Positions 1-20,720 of a stretch of 64,000 nt of DNA are shown in pieces. Within the stretch, counting starts at the first letter, position 1, and the number at the start of each line of letters is the position of its first letter. Both the position numbers and the translations under genes were made by a program. Below the pieces are notes generated by a model. It saw only the letters and a program-made list of their open reading frames with translations, was not told where the DNA came from and made no database searches. This stretch comes from Zingiber officinale (taxonomy: Eukaryota; Streptophyta; Magnoliopsida; Zingiberales; Zingiberaceae), in NCBI RefSeq assembly GCF_018446385.1, contig NC_055998.1:75386744-75450743 (forward strand), given 5' to 3'.

Positions 1-945
1 TCAGCTTCTCTTCTTCAAAAAACCGTAAAGTACGGCGCAGTTGCTTGGAATGCAATTTCAAGGCTTTAGCCAAATCTTCTTCACGGACCCATTGACGCCT
101 GATACAAAAAACCATGAACATGTGGATTTGGAAATGAAAATTCGAAAAAATTATCTCTTAATCAAATTAGAAGTGTTTAGGGGAAAAAAGAGACAGAAAT
201 CAGCTGCTACTTTTACCATGAATTAATAAGTAGTTGCATTTGACTAAGGAACCTGTGATGTATAGGTTCCTATAGAACTTAATTTTTGAACTTTTAAATA
301 AACTAAAACTAACTCAATTGTCGATACAACTAGAGATTAAAATAGTTGTCAACCCTACGACTCCTTGAGTAACTAGTACTACTCACAGATAAAGGTTCAA
401 ACAATTGTACAAAACTTGTCACCTATGTCATGGCAACAATGTTAAATTGAATTTATAATTCAATAAAAACAAGACCATATCTCTTATAACCTAGTCTTTG
501 TAACAAGTGGAGGCCATCCAATAAAAATTCTTATCTCTTGTTTCAAAGTCTCCATTCAAATCATACTTCGCTAGCAAGAAAACTTGTACCAATCAGTTTC
601 AGTCTCAGGGGAAACAGATAAAGTAAACAACGGCATCGTAACCTAGTTAGAGCATCAAGAACAATCACAGTCATCCCCCTGTTGTCGATCCTCCCAGGCT
701 TAGACTGGCTTTCGCCCATAATGGATACATCATCATAGAAAGCACGCGCAGCGAGCTTAACCATCCTGGACAGCAAACAACCCATCACTACACAGAGAAG
801 AAGAATAGCAAAGGCAACTATAATAGATTCAAAATAAGCCAAATCCTGATGATAAATGTGAGATTATGACACCAATCGATAGGGGAAATCGGAGGCGGCC
901 AGATCTGCCGGAACAGACGCACCTGTTGAAGGGTTCCATGCTCAT
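1..945 (-). CDS. TFIIEalpha: Transcription initiation factor IIE subunit alpha (TFIIE alpha), N-terminal part
   Basis: General RNA polymerase II factor that joins the pre-initiation complex and recruits TFIIH. Three coding exons are seen on the minus strand: 923-945 (MSMEPFNR), 643-765, and 98 down to the window edge. The joined reading MSMEPFNR / MVKLAARAFYDD / DNRGMTVIVLDALTR / RQWVREEDLAKALKLHSKQL matches the N-terminal winged-helix (TFE/IIE alpha) domain as I remember it from plant homologues. Splice sites are clean: CAG|GTGCGT and TAG|GTTACG donors, CCAG and TCAG acceptors. The first exon is only 23 nt, so a simple ORF search misses it. The start codon at 943-945 has an A at -3 equivalent context (CCGCC before ATG) and agrees with the family N-terminus. 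The gene continues left beyond position 1, so the zinc-ribbon part is not visible. Confidence is high for identity; the exon ends are inferred. Confidence 0.93.
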
Positions 946-1149
946 GGCGGTAGAAGGGCGGCGATCCACCGATCGAAGGAAGGGAGGACGACTGGGATTA
1001 CAATCTCCGATGAAGGATGGAGAAGTGCTAGGGTTGACGGCGATGATTCGAGAAGCGGAAGAGGATGGAGAAGGAGTTTGTGATCCGAAGGCCGAAGCTG
1101 CTGCTGAAGAACTTGGAACCGCAATGAGAACGGCTGGTACGACTTCGCT

Positions 1150-1200
1150 CTTATAGAAGACGTGAACGTGGGCCGGGCCGAGTACTTGAGCCCACTCTAC
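1150..1200 (-). promoter_or_regulatory. Site II (GGCCCA) promoter elements of the TFIIE alpha gene
   Basis: The minus strand reads TGGGCT, then GGCCCGGCCCACG, about 210-250 bp upstream of the start codon. GGCCCA/TGGGCC (site II, TCP-binding) elements are typical of plant housekeeping gene promoters. The placement is seen; the function is inferred. Confidence 0.55.
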
Positions 1201-1272
1201 ATTAAAAATTCTATTAAGGTAAAAAATAACAAACAAATTTTTTTTTCTAAAATTAACTACAATATTTGATTG

Positions 1273-1273
<1 letters not shown>

Positions 1274-1303
<30 letters not shown>
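1274..1303. repeat. (AT)n microsatellite
   Basis: Uninterrupted TA dinucleotides lie between the TFIIE alpha promoter and the AT-rich spacer. Confidence 0.95.
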
Positions 1304-1307
<4 letters not shown>

Positions 1308-2150
1308 CGTGCTGCGCGACGGGGCGATCACGTGGGGGCCAGTGTTCGAAGTTTCAATCAATACGGGTCTCGAGAATCTCAGACTATCTTAATTTCAGGT
1401 TGTATTATAAGAAGCTGTTTTCACAAGTTCCAGTAGCCATCAGAAGCATAAATATAACGAAATTAGACGTGGGCATCTAAAGGAAGAAAACAAATAGAAT
1501 GGATTAACTAAAACGATAAGGAATTCAACCAAAACACAAAATCATGTCGTGAAAATGAAATGCTAATGCATTTGACCCGCAAGAACAATACAAAATTCTA
1601 AAATCTATATTCGCTATGGATTAACTTATCAACGACGGAGAATTATCGTTCGTTAGAGTATGTTTATACTCCCCCAATAACAAACTCAAATAATATCATG
1701 CAAGAAAAAAAAATTTAACAGATAATCAAGAAATATAAGATTTAAATTTTAATTGTGATGTATTACAAGAATTTTCTCTCCAATAAAAAATAGGTCTAAG
1801 AATTAATGTTGACTGTCTGGATTAATCTCCATAAACACTTGACTCAGTAAAAAATTAATATTAAATCTGACTGATTATTTCAAATTTAATTGAAAAGCTG
1901 AATAGATGATTAATAATAATAATAGTAAATCGAAAGGGGAATACATCAATTTTTTTATAATTTGATCATTTTGATTAAAGTTAATACAATTTAACATATA
2001 ATTAAAATTAGCAATTTTAATTAAAGTTTAAAATTCGAATAATGATATTTTTGAAATGAAAAATAGATTGACAGCTATTTTTAAGATAAATAAAAAAAAT
2101 AGTAGCCTTTTAAATTTGTCATTATATTATTATTATTAATATTGATATGG
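1304..2150. other. AT-rich intergenic spacer between TFIIE alpha and ENSA
   Basis: No coding exon, RNA gene or clear transposon end was recognised. The two flanking genes are divergently transcribed, so the spacer holds both upstream regions. Confidence 0.6.
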
Positions 2151-2159
2151 TGGGTCCCA

Positions 2160-3095
2160 TAGGCTAGCCTTGTGTGAGGAGGATCCACGCTGTTCGCTGT
2201 CCCAGAATTCACAATACAACGCGTCTTCTATGTTCTATCCTGCGTTTCCTTTGTCCTCTCTCGCCGCATCGTGGAATTTGGGAAGACGCGGAGGAAGAGG
2301 AGGAAAGGATCACCTCTCCCTCCGTCTTCAGCATCGTTGAATTCAAGGTCCCTCTCTCGTCGGAGGTACTCGAAGCTACTACTTCTTCCATTGCTAGATT
2401 TTACCAAATCTCTGTTTTTTTTTGTTCGTTTTCCGTCTTTTTTCTGCATCGCATGATTCCGGCGCAATCTGTTCTTTCAATAGAAAAAAAAAATGTTGCT
2501 TTTAATTTTCTTCCTATCATGAGTCCCATCTCGCTTATGAGGTTTGTTGCTCTGAAGTGCGGGATTTACTCGGTGAGACCAGTCAGGTAGATCGGTTAGG
2601 GATTTGCGGAACAGCGACGAGAATGAAGGCGATTCATTTCTGATCTTGTGTTTGGGCACTTGGTCGTATGGTGAATCGTTGAGATCCAATCTGTACAATT
2701 CCATACATTTATCTTTAGGTTGAATTACTCCATCTCTAGATGCATCGCGTGTGCCTTGTTTACATCCAAATGTAGTACTGTTCTTGTCAAGTGTGTGATT
2801 GGCAGTCAGCAGCACAAAAGCTCATACTCCAGTCTAATCTGAAACAGAGAAAGATGAACTGGTTCTGCTTTTGTCAGTCTCAAAGTTCTCTTGTTGATCA
2901 ATCTACAGGGGCCGTTTTGTTCATCTGCATGTTTTGTGAATTAGTTTTACTTGTCACAAAACATTGTTTGTTTTACTTGCAGTGTCTATCTGGGTAACTG
3001 CTATTGCATCATACTTTAGGTTTATGCAAATTTTCTACAAGATTTCTAATCCTCATTTCTAGCTAACATTCTCTTTAAATTCATCAGAACTCTTC
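2160..3095 (+). promoter_or_regulatory. 5' leader of the ENSA gene with a probable leader intron
   Basis: Between about 2,180 and 2,370 the sequence is C/T- and purine-patchy like a plant 5' UTR, with a possible donor CGGAG|GTACTC near 2,363. A clean acceptor (TTCATCAG) at 3,087 lies 8 nt before the ENSA start codon. An untranslated first exon joined to 3,088 is therefore likely. The exact transcription start cannot be seen. Confidence 0.5.
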
Positions 3096-4171
3096 ATGTC
3101 AAACATGGATGCTGGTGAGAATTTGAACCAAACCGAGGCAAATGAGATGCCATCATCTGAACAAGAGGTGAGTGGCAAACTATATATATATATATATCTT
3201 TTATGTCTTGTTTTTCTGAAAATGTTATTAGGAACAAATGACTCTTTGCAGGAGGAAGTAATCAAGAAGAAGTATGGAGGAATTGTACCGAAGAAACCGC
3301 CACTCATCTCCAAGGCAAGTGATGATCTATTATGGTTAACATAGTTGATGATTCACTTCCATTCATTGAATTCCTAGAAACCAACATTTTTGGAGAGTAA
3401 TGCAGGACCACGAACGAGCTTACTTTGATTCGGCAGACTGGGCTTTAGGGAAGGTATCATTATCATGTTCCATGCAATAGCTAAGAATGTTTGAATTTTC
3501 TTTTTATCATTTGACACGGTTTGTTTACTACTATAGCAGGGGGCTGAGAAGCCCAAAGGACCCCTTGAAGCACTCCGACCTAAGTTACAGGTATCGATCC
3601 TTAACCATGGTGTTGCTCCAATTGTCAAAAATTTTCACAATCATTCATATCTCAAGCAATGAAGGGGAGCCTTGGCGTAACTGTAAAGTTATTGTCATGT
3701 CGCGAAAACTGTCTCTTATAATGCAGGGTAATTCAATATACTCTTCCCTTGGGCCTCACATTGGTCTTGTAATGCAAAGTAAGGCTGCATGCATAGACTC
3801 TTTCTTAGGACCTCTTATTATCGGGTGTTTTGTGTACCAGGCTATCCCTTATTAATATCTTAAGCTATATTTTCTTCCCCTTCGTAATTTACTGAATGAT
3901 AGTTCTTCGGCAGTTGAGTCTATTCCAATGACCTAACCGTACTATTCCAAGAATGAATCAACGGGACTTAGCCCTTGCTTCTTATGGACAATATGCCTGT
4001 TTTACTATACATTTTTCTTCCTTTTTGATTTTTTAGCCCACTCAGCAGCAAACACGGTCTCGTCGTTCAGCCTATGCATCTTCCGATAATAAAGGCGATG
4101 TAGATGACGGTGGAAATGCTACTGCTGAAGAGATGAATGAGGACATCGACAGCAGCGGCATTCTTCACTAA
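3096..4171 (+). CDS. ENSA: Alpha-endosulfine / ARPP-19 family protein (PP2A inhibitor type)
   Basis: Small regulatory protein of the endosulfine family. In animals and yeast the phosphorylated form binds and inhibits PP2A-B55; the plant role is inferred from that. Coding exons: 3096-3167, 3252-3314, 3406-3453, 3537-3590 and 4037-4171, all in phase 0, giving 123 aa. The conserved core KKYGGIVPKKPPLISK, DHERAYFDSADWALGK, QGAEKPKGPLEALRPKLQ is complete. FDSADW (Ser54) corresponds to the FDSGDY site phosphorylated by Greatwall kinase. The C-terminus is basic then acidic (RSRRSAYASSDNK...). Intron 2 begins with GC (AAG|GCAAGT), a known minor splice class. The intron 3 acceptor is an ATAGCAG tandem, so forms with or without Gln62 are possible. 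The start codon is the first ATG after the leader acceptor. Confidence 0.94.
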
Positions 4172-4240
4172 AAAGATAAATTTCCTGGCCTAGCAGATAC
4201 TACCTTTCCATTTATCGCATTTCCAATGTCATGAATAAGA

Positions 4241-4246
4241 AATAAA
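4241..4246 (+). terminator. Probable ENSA polyadenylation signal (AATAAA)
   Basis: AATAAA lies 70 nt after the ENSA stop codon, in an A-rich context. Confidence 0.5.
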
Positions 4247-4259
4247 AATAGTCTTCTTG

Positions 4260-4831
4260 TTCGTAAAGGGCGAAGAGCTCATTCCCTGATGTTATTTCAA
4301 TTTTCGTCAAGCATGAAATGAAGAACTTTCCGAGTTCATGCCTCAACTTTCCCAGGTTCACAATTCTAATATTGTTATGGATATTAAACGTTCATTGTTG
4401 AAACCTTAAAGGAACTTGTGTAAGTCATTGGAATATCGATAAAGATTGGCGATATTGTTAGTGTAGTGTATTTTGATCGCAACGTTAAATATTCAAGGCT
4501 GCTATTGTTTGAGCAGAGTTTGGATGATATACTCTGAGCTGAAATAATACAACCCAAACAAAAATAATTTTGGAAAATACTGATGGATCATGATTCATAT
4601 TAATTTATTTACAAATCTACGACGTTCGAGTTTCGTCGATCATCATAAAAAGAAATAATGTATATGGATCACAATAACTAATCTCCAAAAATAATTGCGT
4701 AATTTATATTGCAACAAATATTCCAATAGATACAATTTTGGGGCAGAAAATTAATCCAACAATTATTTTGAAAACACCTGCGGTCAACGCCCAAACTGCA
4801 CCTTCCGAGAAGTCAACGCCCTACGGCCAGG
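4260..4831. other. Intergenic region between the ENSA and Dof 3' ends
   Basis: The two genes converge here. It is AT-rich with no recognised coding or transposon structure. Confidence 0.55.
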
Positions 4832-5161
4832 TCAACCCTGGGCGGCTCTGGCGACGACTCCCCCTCGCGGCCGGGTTGTGGCCTTGGCGGGGACGTCGCG
4901 GATGGCGCCTCCGGCGGTCCAGTAACGGCGGCAGGCCTTGCACAGGTGCCGCGGCTGGTTCACGTTGTAGTTGTTGAAGTAGCAGAACTTGGTCTCCTCG
5001 CTCTTGCACCTCGGGCACGGCAGCGCCGCCACTCTCCTCGCCGACTCGTCCGCCGCCGGTCGCTGAACCGCATCCTCCTTCTCCTCGGCCCGCCTGTGCT
5101 CCCTCACGATCAGGGCGCCAAAAAGCTTGAAGCTCGGTGATTCCTCCATCACCTCCCCCAT
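4832..5161 (-). CDS. Short Dof zinc-finger transcription factor (CDF / Dof1.5-like)
   Basis: A DNA-binding regulator of the plant-specific Dof family, which recognises AAAG cores. The 109-aa reading has an N-terminal FKLFG motif (residues 11-15) as in cycling Dof factors. The Dof finger follows: CPRC (Cys49, Cys52), [17 protein letters not shown], and CKAC (Cys74, Cys77), giving C-X2-C-X21-C-X2-C, then [14 protein letters not shown]. The start at 5159-5161 is the first ATG of the conserved frame; the frame is open further upstream, but that part looks like leader. Oddity: after RDVP the family normally has a basic GAGRRK-like nuclear signal and a tail. Here the frame runs through [17 protein letters not shown] and stops, so the protein is much shorter than most Dof factors. 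It may be an eroded gene or a natural finger-only competitor. Confidence 0.88.
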   Translation of the reverse strand: MGEVMEESPSFKLFGALIVREHRRAEEKEDAVQRPAADESARRVAALPCPRCKSEETKFCYFNNYNVNQPRHLCKACRRYWTAGGAIRDVPAKATTRPRGGVVARAAQG

Positions 5162-5667
5162 GTCCGATGTGTTTGTGACTTGTGAGAACGGGGATGAGAG
5201 GTTCTTATCCAGTCCCAGAAGGCTGCTAAAGAAAACGAAGTCAAGGAAAGGACAGGAATAGAGCCAGTTAGGCAAACAAGCTTGAATCCATCTTTTGGAA
5301 ATTATTCGAATGAAGACAAATGGGGATTTGTAATGAACGAAGTACATAAATTATCAATGTTTTTAATGGAGAACCAGAGAGTAACAGGAGCTTCATATCA
5401 CATTCTTCCCACGTTTTATTAAATCTAGTTTGGTCTTCATTCGTCCGTGCCTCCTTTTAATAAAACATTTGATTATGTTTTTATTCTAGAAACAATGCTT
5501 TTAATACCCGACTCAAAATGACTGGCATATACACACAGAATTTTGACCTAACTTTGACATTTTCAGTCTTTGTCTGCGTATTAGAGAAAATTTTCTCATG
5601 TTTAACATGATAATGATGGAATATTATTTCTACGCTCCGAATCCGCTTCAAGAGAAATGTAGCATGC
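5162..5667. other. Dof upstream region and MCM8 3' flank
   Basis: Spacer between two minus-strand genes. It must contain the Dof promoter and the MCM8 poly(A) site. No clear TATA or transposon was identified. Confidence 0.5.
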
Positions 5668-14866
<9,199 letters not shown>

Positions 14867-15075
14867 CGGGAAGGAAACTGAGAGCGCCGACGAGCGTCTC
14901 GACGACGAGATCGAGAGCGGCGAGAGACGAGCGGGAGAGCAAAAACGAAGAGAGCGACTTGTGTTCGCTGGTCCCCGTTCAGTAGTATTCACCCGGGAAC
15001 TTGGTTTCAATCAGTAATCGAGGTCTGAAAAATCCAGTCCAATTAAAATTAATCCGGCCCACTTTTACGGCCCCA
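14867..15075 (-). promoter_or_regulatory. MCM8 promoter region
   Basis: Upstream of the MCM8 ATG the minus strand has an open but ATG-free leader. At about 15,052-15,075 it contains GGGGCCGT...GTGGGCC, a site II-like element typical of replication and housekeeping genes. No TATA box is obvious. Confidence 0.4.
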
Positions 15076-15290
15076 AACACAAAGCTTGATTTTCAAAATG
15101 CCTCTTATAATTTAAATAATTTTATTATTTAAATAAGAATAACTAATTTTGATGAAATCTAAAATAAAATTATGCTAATATCTTTTTTTTCATGCTGAAA
15201 ATAATTTTAAGTTTTATTAATAATTTTCTCTGATTACCTTTTATATAAAATATATGTATTGTCATAATTCTTTTTGTCTCATGCAATATT

Positions 15291-16259
15291 TGTAAAATCG
15301 TGATCTTGGATCGTACAATTATACGACCCTATGATCCAAAAGCACAAATCGATCCTAAATCATACATAGTCGATTTTTACAGTAGGATCGATAGGATCGA
15401 AACAGGATCGGCAGGATCGTAACAAAATCAGAATAGGATCAGTAGAAGTTTTGAGGAGACATAACTTTTAACTCGAATTGAAATATAAGACCTATAATAT
15501 ATCAAATAGAATCTCATTCAGAGATCTATAATTAATTTCAAAGTTTACTCTTAACCATCCAGTTTTAAATCCCAAAAAACATCATCTAAAGTCTTTTCGG
15601 AGAGCCGAAAGATTTTGTCTTTATTGTTATTTTTTTTCATCTTTTGCAGAGTTAAGGTTAGGGTTTTGAGATTATTTAAATATTTATTTAATTATTTTTG
15701 AGTTAGTTTTTGATTAATAATATTTTATCATTTGTTTTCCCCAAATGACAAGTTTTTGGATACTTATTGTTTAATATTTTGTGAAATCAAAAAGTTTTTA
15801 AAAGATTATTTCTGAATCAAATGATTCAAAATTTTCTGTTACGTTGCTTTGTTGGCCTTTGGATTGGATCATCTTATAAACTAAGGGAACATTTTTTAGG
15901 TTGAATGTGATTATTATTATTATTGTGTTAATAGAAATTTTATATTATTTCATTTTATGATATAAAAATATAAATATTATTAAATGCTATTGTGAGAATA
16001 GTAATTAAATTATTAGTTAATTTAAATTTATACATGTAGTAATGTAATATGAGGTGTTCAGTGTAAATGATTATATATTTATGTAAAATTAGTAATTTAT
16101 TTGTATGTAAATGTATTTTTTAGATATTTTTTGTCTAATTATTAATCATGTATCATAAAATTTTAAAGATTTTTTATAGTATCGTACGATTCTATGATCC
16201 GATCCTGACTGATCTGATCTTGACCCTAAATCGATTCTGCTTAAGATTGCGATTCTACA
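15291..16259. mobile_element. Possible non-autonomous DNA transposon with short terminal inverted repeats
   Basis: The left end TGTAAAATCGTGATCTT and the reverse complement of the right end, TGTAGAATCGCAATCTT, match at 14 of 17 positions. Both ends are rich in (A)GGATCG words and the interior is about 80 percent A+T. I see no target duplication and no coding sequence. It could also be an old rearranged repeat. Confidence 0.3.
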
Positions 16260-17289
16260 TACTATGGTCCCACGTCTTAAGATTGACAACACCATGAGTG
16301 GAGAAGTTTTTATAAATACCTTGCTACTGGGATTCTCGAGTGTTATCCATGTGTTGCACTATTACATGGATCTGACGTACTTTTACCAAGACTAATTTAT
16401 AGATCTCGAATATTAATTTTTATGTATTCATGTATTATATTATACATGTAATATATGTGCGCAATGATCAATAATAATAAGAAGAGACGTAGCTTGTACA
16501 AGTGCAACGTCGATTTGGCATTAAACCTGGGGGACTGGAAAAAATTTCCATGGGTCGATCTTTATTAATTGGATAGTAAGAATTGACAAAAAAATAATAA
16601 TAAATAACATTAAAAAAATCTAAAATCTCACAATAATTTTATTAATTACGAGAGAATTTTTCTTGTTAATAATTTCTTTGTGACTAAATAATTTATCTCG
16701 ACGATACTGATTATTGTATACCAACCTTATTTTGACGAGGAGATAGTTGTGTGCTTAAATTCAAATGTCCTTGACCTAGTAGTTTGTCATCTTTGTCCTT
16801 TTGAGTCGATAATATGTGCCTCAAGTGTGCACTATCAAACTACTCAAACTTGGATTTAGTTCATCCTCCTTAACTCGGAGAGTTTTACCTCATTATGAGT
16901 AACATACAAATGTAAGTGTGAAAGACATGATGGTGAGAAACACATGAGTTTTGAATGATCGCATCGATATGTGCCAATATTATGTGACCGAGTTTTGGAA
17001 AAGAAGAGAGTTGAAGCAAAAAGAAAATAAGAACGAAGATCAAAAGAGTTGGGAGTAGCACTCTAAGAAGTATATAGAAGAGTTGCCATTGAGGACACAA
17101 TGTGGAACTTGTCAAATGAAGAAATTCAAGCAACTAAAAAGAAGAAATGTTAAGCAGTGCTCCATCAACAAGTTGATCTCCATAAATCCAACAACTAATT
17201 CTTAACAAAGAAGAAAGTCATTGTTTCTCATATGACTGCCATAGCACAGGTAAAGTTTGCTTTTAGCTTGCTAAATTCTAGATTCAAGA
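16260..17289. other. Intergenic sequence, nothing recognised
   Basis: AT-rich DNA without a supported gene. The longest open frames have no family resemblance. Confidence 0.5.
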
Positions 17290-17466
17290 TCAACCCATCC
17301 CAGGACCAATACGGAGGAGGTAAATCACAGACGGTTACTAGCCTTTGGAATAGTGACTAACACATAAGAGAGGTATTTACCTTGACTTTGTCGAGATTCG
17401 AACCCCAAATCTCATGATGACGACACCTCATGCGTTAGCCACTAGACCCATCCGAGGGGACGTTAA
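17290..17466 (-). mobile_element. tRNA-derived SINE copy (minus orientation)
   Basis: The minus strand reads CCCCTCGGATGGGTCTAGTGG, then GGGTTCGAATCTCGAC (a pol III B box), then GGTAAATACCT, TTAGTCACTATTCCAAAGGC and GTGATTTACCTCCTCC. The same order of blocks occurs in the pair of copies at 52,915-53,316, so this is a dispersed family. A tRNA-like head with a B box and a non-tRNA body is the SINE hallmark. Confidence 0.75.
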
Positions 17467-18321
17467 ATTCCAAATTCACGATCCATAAGAGAGTTGAATT
17501 AAGGTGAATGTTAACATCATCCAATAATAATAAGATGGTATTAACAAGGCAATCTCAATGCTGAACCTATTAAGTAATTTCGCACGCTTGAATCTTTCAA
17601 GAGCAAGATTTAATATTGTTACTCCCAAAAGACATTTCCAGCACTCATAGGCTGTGGTCTAGAATTAACACTCTAGGAGTAATATAAAACAGTAACTGAT
17701 AACTCTCTTGAATCATAAATTATCAGATAATTCATTAGACTTGAGGTATATGAATGCCATGGCACACTGCAATATCTATGGTTTAATCTGCTATAGGATG
17801 TAGTTATTACTTGCTTTGTTGACAATTGTAGCTCATATGCTAGTCAACCTGAAATGAGTCCATCATTGAGTTTCATCCAAGTACATAAGATGTTTTTCGA
17901 TTAGGAAAGTGTGATATTTTCCAGAACTACTATCATGTACTCTAGTTGTTCAATATGAAGTTAACACCATATTAGTCCTTTTTGAAATGCATAACTGGGC
18001 TGACAACTTGAATCAGAGGAGAATAGTGTGCCAATCATTAAGATTTCAAGCACCATACAATGAGATTTGTAGTGTCATTTCAAGTGAGATTTAGACAAGT
18101 AGAATTCTAGTGAAATCAAAATAGGACTATTGAACTTCGACAATATGGCCTATACAAACAGAGAGATTTAGATATGCACATCAAACTTGTAAATCAATTC
18201 TATGATTAAGGACCGACTAAGGAAGGATTTTTGGCTGGCAATAATAATCTAAAATGTCATCCAATGTTGGAATTTGACACAATCAAGGGATACTTCAGCT
18301 GTTGCATCATAAGCTGAATTC
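17467..18321. other. Intergenic sequence left of a Copia relic
   Basis: No gene was supported. The sequence has the texture of decayed repeat DNA, but no terminus was identified. Confidence 0.4.
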
Positions 18322-18326
18322 GTTAT

Positions 18327-18681
18327 CATTGACGGATGACTCATATATGAATGAAAGTCAATGTGAGAGATATCATGGAAGAAAATATATTACGATTTTT
18401 CATAACAGAATTCTATTACGATTTTACCGGATCTGGGATTTAGGCACTATTTATAAGGATCATTGAAAACCTATTGTATAATGAGAATCATTGAATATGA
18501 TTATCTTGTGTAGAGAGAATTCTAATAAAATTTTGGCCATTTTTGCGGAGTAGGCACGCCGATGAACAACTGTAACTCTTATTCTTCTTTGCTATTTTTT
18601 GTGTTTTTGTCTCGTTGCTCCACACGATCTCTTTCTCTCTTCCTCTTCTTCCATATTAAAGGTTGCGCCTCTCGCTCAACA
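18327..18681 (+). repeat. 5' LTR of the Copia relic
   Basis: It aligns along its length with 21,053-21,397 and ends in CAACA just before the primer-binding site. Confidence 0.85.
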
Positions 18682-20197
18682 ATTGGTATTAGAGCAAGAT
18701 TTTGACGGATTTTTTCAATATGTCGGGGACGACTTCTGTGAAGTTTGATACAATGAAATTTGACATAACCGAAAACTTCGAATTATAACAGAAAAGGGTC
18801 AAGGATTTGTTGGTGCAACAAGACATAGTGAATGCGCTAGGAGAAAGGAAACCGGAAAGTATGGAGAGATCGGATTGTGAAGAACTTCAGGCAAAGGCAG
18901 TGATAACAATCAGGCTTTGTCTTACCGATAAGGTGATGTACCATGTCATGGACAAGAGTCACCGGTGGTAGTTTAACAAAAGTTGGAAAGCCGATAAACG
19001 TCAAAATCATTGACAAACAAACTGTATCTTATGCAAAAATTATTCGGACTGAAGATGACAGAGGGAACCGATCTGAGCCAGCACATCAATGTATTCAACC
19101 AGATTGTGAGCGATTTGAAGCGGGTTGATGTGAAGACCAAAGACGAAGACAAGACACTGATTTTGCTGAATTCTCTACCTTCATCTCCTACGTACAAGAA
19201 TTTGGTTACTACTTTAATGTGGGGCAAGGAAACTCTTAAATTGGAGGAGATCATAGTTGCATTGTTAGGTTTTCGCCAAAAGGAAGAAAACAAGCGATGA
19301 AGTTTTTCAGGAAAAAGGACTTGTGGTAAATAGCAACCAGGAGCGTAGTAGGAGCAAATCTCGACATAGATCAGGTAACGACAACAAGGCTCGTTCTAAG
19401 TCAAGAAGGAAGAAGGTGATCACATGCTATAAGTGTGGAGGCAAAGGTCATATGAAGAGAGATTGTCCAGAGATTACAAAACATGTTGCAAAGAACAAAG
19501 ATAGTTCGGCAAAGTCTGCAAACATAGTTGAAGAAGAAAATTCAGAAGCGGTGATGGAGAGATATGCTATCAGTTATGTCGAGTTCGGAGCAACTGACGG
19601 ATGCATGGATCTTAGACTCTGCATGTTTCTATCACATGACTCCAAACAAAGAGTGATTTGACACCTATCTGGAAAAGGTGTTGGATAGGTTCAACATGAA
19701 GAATGCAAAATATCCAGTACAAAGTGCCCAAAGACAGATGAGGAGATCCAAGAGATGTCAAAAGCTCCTTGTGTCAGTGCAGTTGATTGCCAAATTAATG
19801 CCATGATTTGCACAAGATCAGATTTGGCGCGAGCATTTAGTATGATGAGCAAGTTTCTCTCAAATCCTGATCGACCATATTGGGATGCAATGAAGTGAAT
19901 TTTCAGATACTTGAGAAATACAACTGATTATGACATTATTTTCAGTAGACAACCGAAAGATCCTTTGGTTGTTGGGTCCGTGGATGCAGACTATACAGGA
20001 GATTTAGATGACAGGAAGTCTACTATAGGATACATGTTCACTATGACGGGAGGACCTATCTATTGAAAATCTATGATTCACGCTATTGTTGCATTGTCCA
20101 CTACATAGTCGGAGTATATGACAATAGCTGAAGAAGAGAAGGAAGTTTTATGGGTTACAAGATTGGTCAGAAAATTGGGTGTTCAGTAAGGTGGAGT

Positions 20198-20720
20198 TAG
20201 GGATGTAAACGAGCCGAACCGAGCCGAACAGTATTAGGCTCGAGCTCGGCTCGTTTAAGTTATATTCGGGCTCGAGCTTTTATCATAAGGCTCGAGCTCG
20301 GCTCGTTTTAGAATTATCAAGCTCGCGAACAGTTTGAGTTTGGCTCGTTATTAGCTCGATTATCAAAGTTAACGAGCCTAACTCATTAAGCGAGCTCAGG
20401 CTCGTTTTCGAGCTCGTTTTTTAACTCATTTTAAAGCTCATTTTAAGGCTCGTTTTAGAGCTCATTTTTTTGGCTCGTTTTAGAGCTCGTCTTTTGGCTC
20501 GTTTTAAGGCTCGTTTTTTTAGCTCGCAAGCCTATAAACGAACATGTTCGCGAGCTCACGAGCCGAATATCCGTAAGCTCGAGCTCGGCTCGATAAAACT
20601 GTCGAGCTTGAAATCGAGCTCGAGCTTGGCTCAATAAGATAAACAAACGAACTCGAACGAGCTTTTTACCGAATCGAGCTCCGAATAGCTCGCGAACCGT
20701 TTGGTTCATTTACATCCCTA
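20198..20720. mobile_element. hAT-type MITE with perfect 8-bp target duplication
   Basis: The ends TAGGGATGTAAACGAGCC and (reverse complement) TAGGGATGTAAATGAACC form an 18-bp terminal inverted repeat with two mismatches. GGTGGAGT occurs immediately on both sides (20,190-20,197 and 20,721-20,728). The body is made almost wholly of GAGCTCG/GGCTCGTTT words, with many internal inverted repeats, and encodes nothing. An 8-bp duplication is diagnostic of hAT elements. It interrupts the RNase H part of the Copia relic, so it is younger. The undamaged duplication also points to recency. Confidence 0.93.

Noticed and set aside
561-842. Apparent 93-aa membrane protein on the minus strand
   Set aside because: The hydrophobic first half is intron sequence. 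The second half is TFIIE alpha exon 2 (643-765), and the apparent start is a TTG.
829-1236. Minus-strand 135-aa Ser-rich frame that looks like an organelle-targeted protein
   Set aside because: It overlaps the TFIIE alpha leader and first exon. Its start is TTG, and the TFIIE alpha reading explains the only conserved part (MSMEPFN).
2174-2590. 138-aa frame upstream of ENSA
   Set aside because: No family match and untranslated-leader composition. The ENSA exons give a complete protein without it.
20455-20709. 84-aa minus-strand frame
   Set aside because: It lies wholly in the GAGCTCG-rich body of the hAT MITE.
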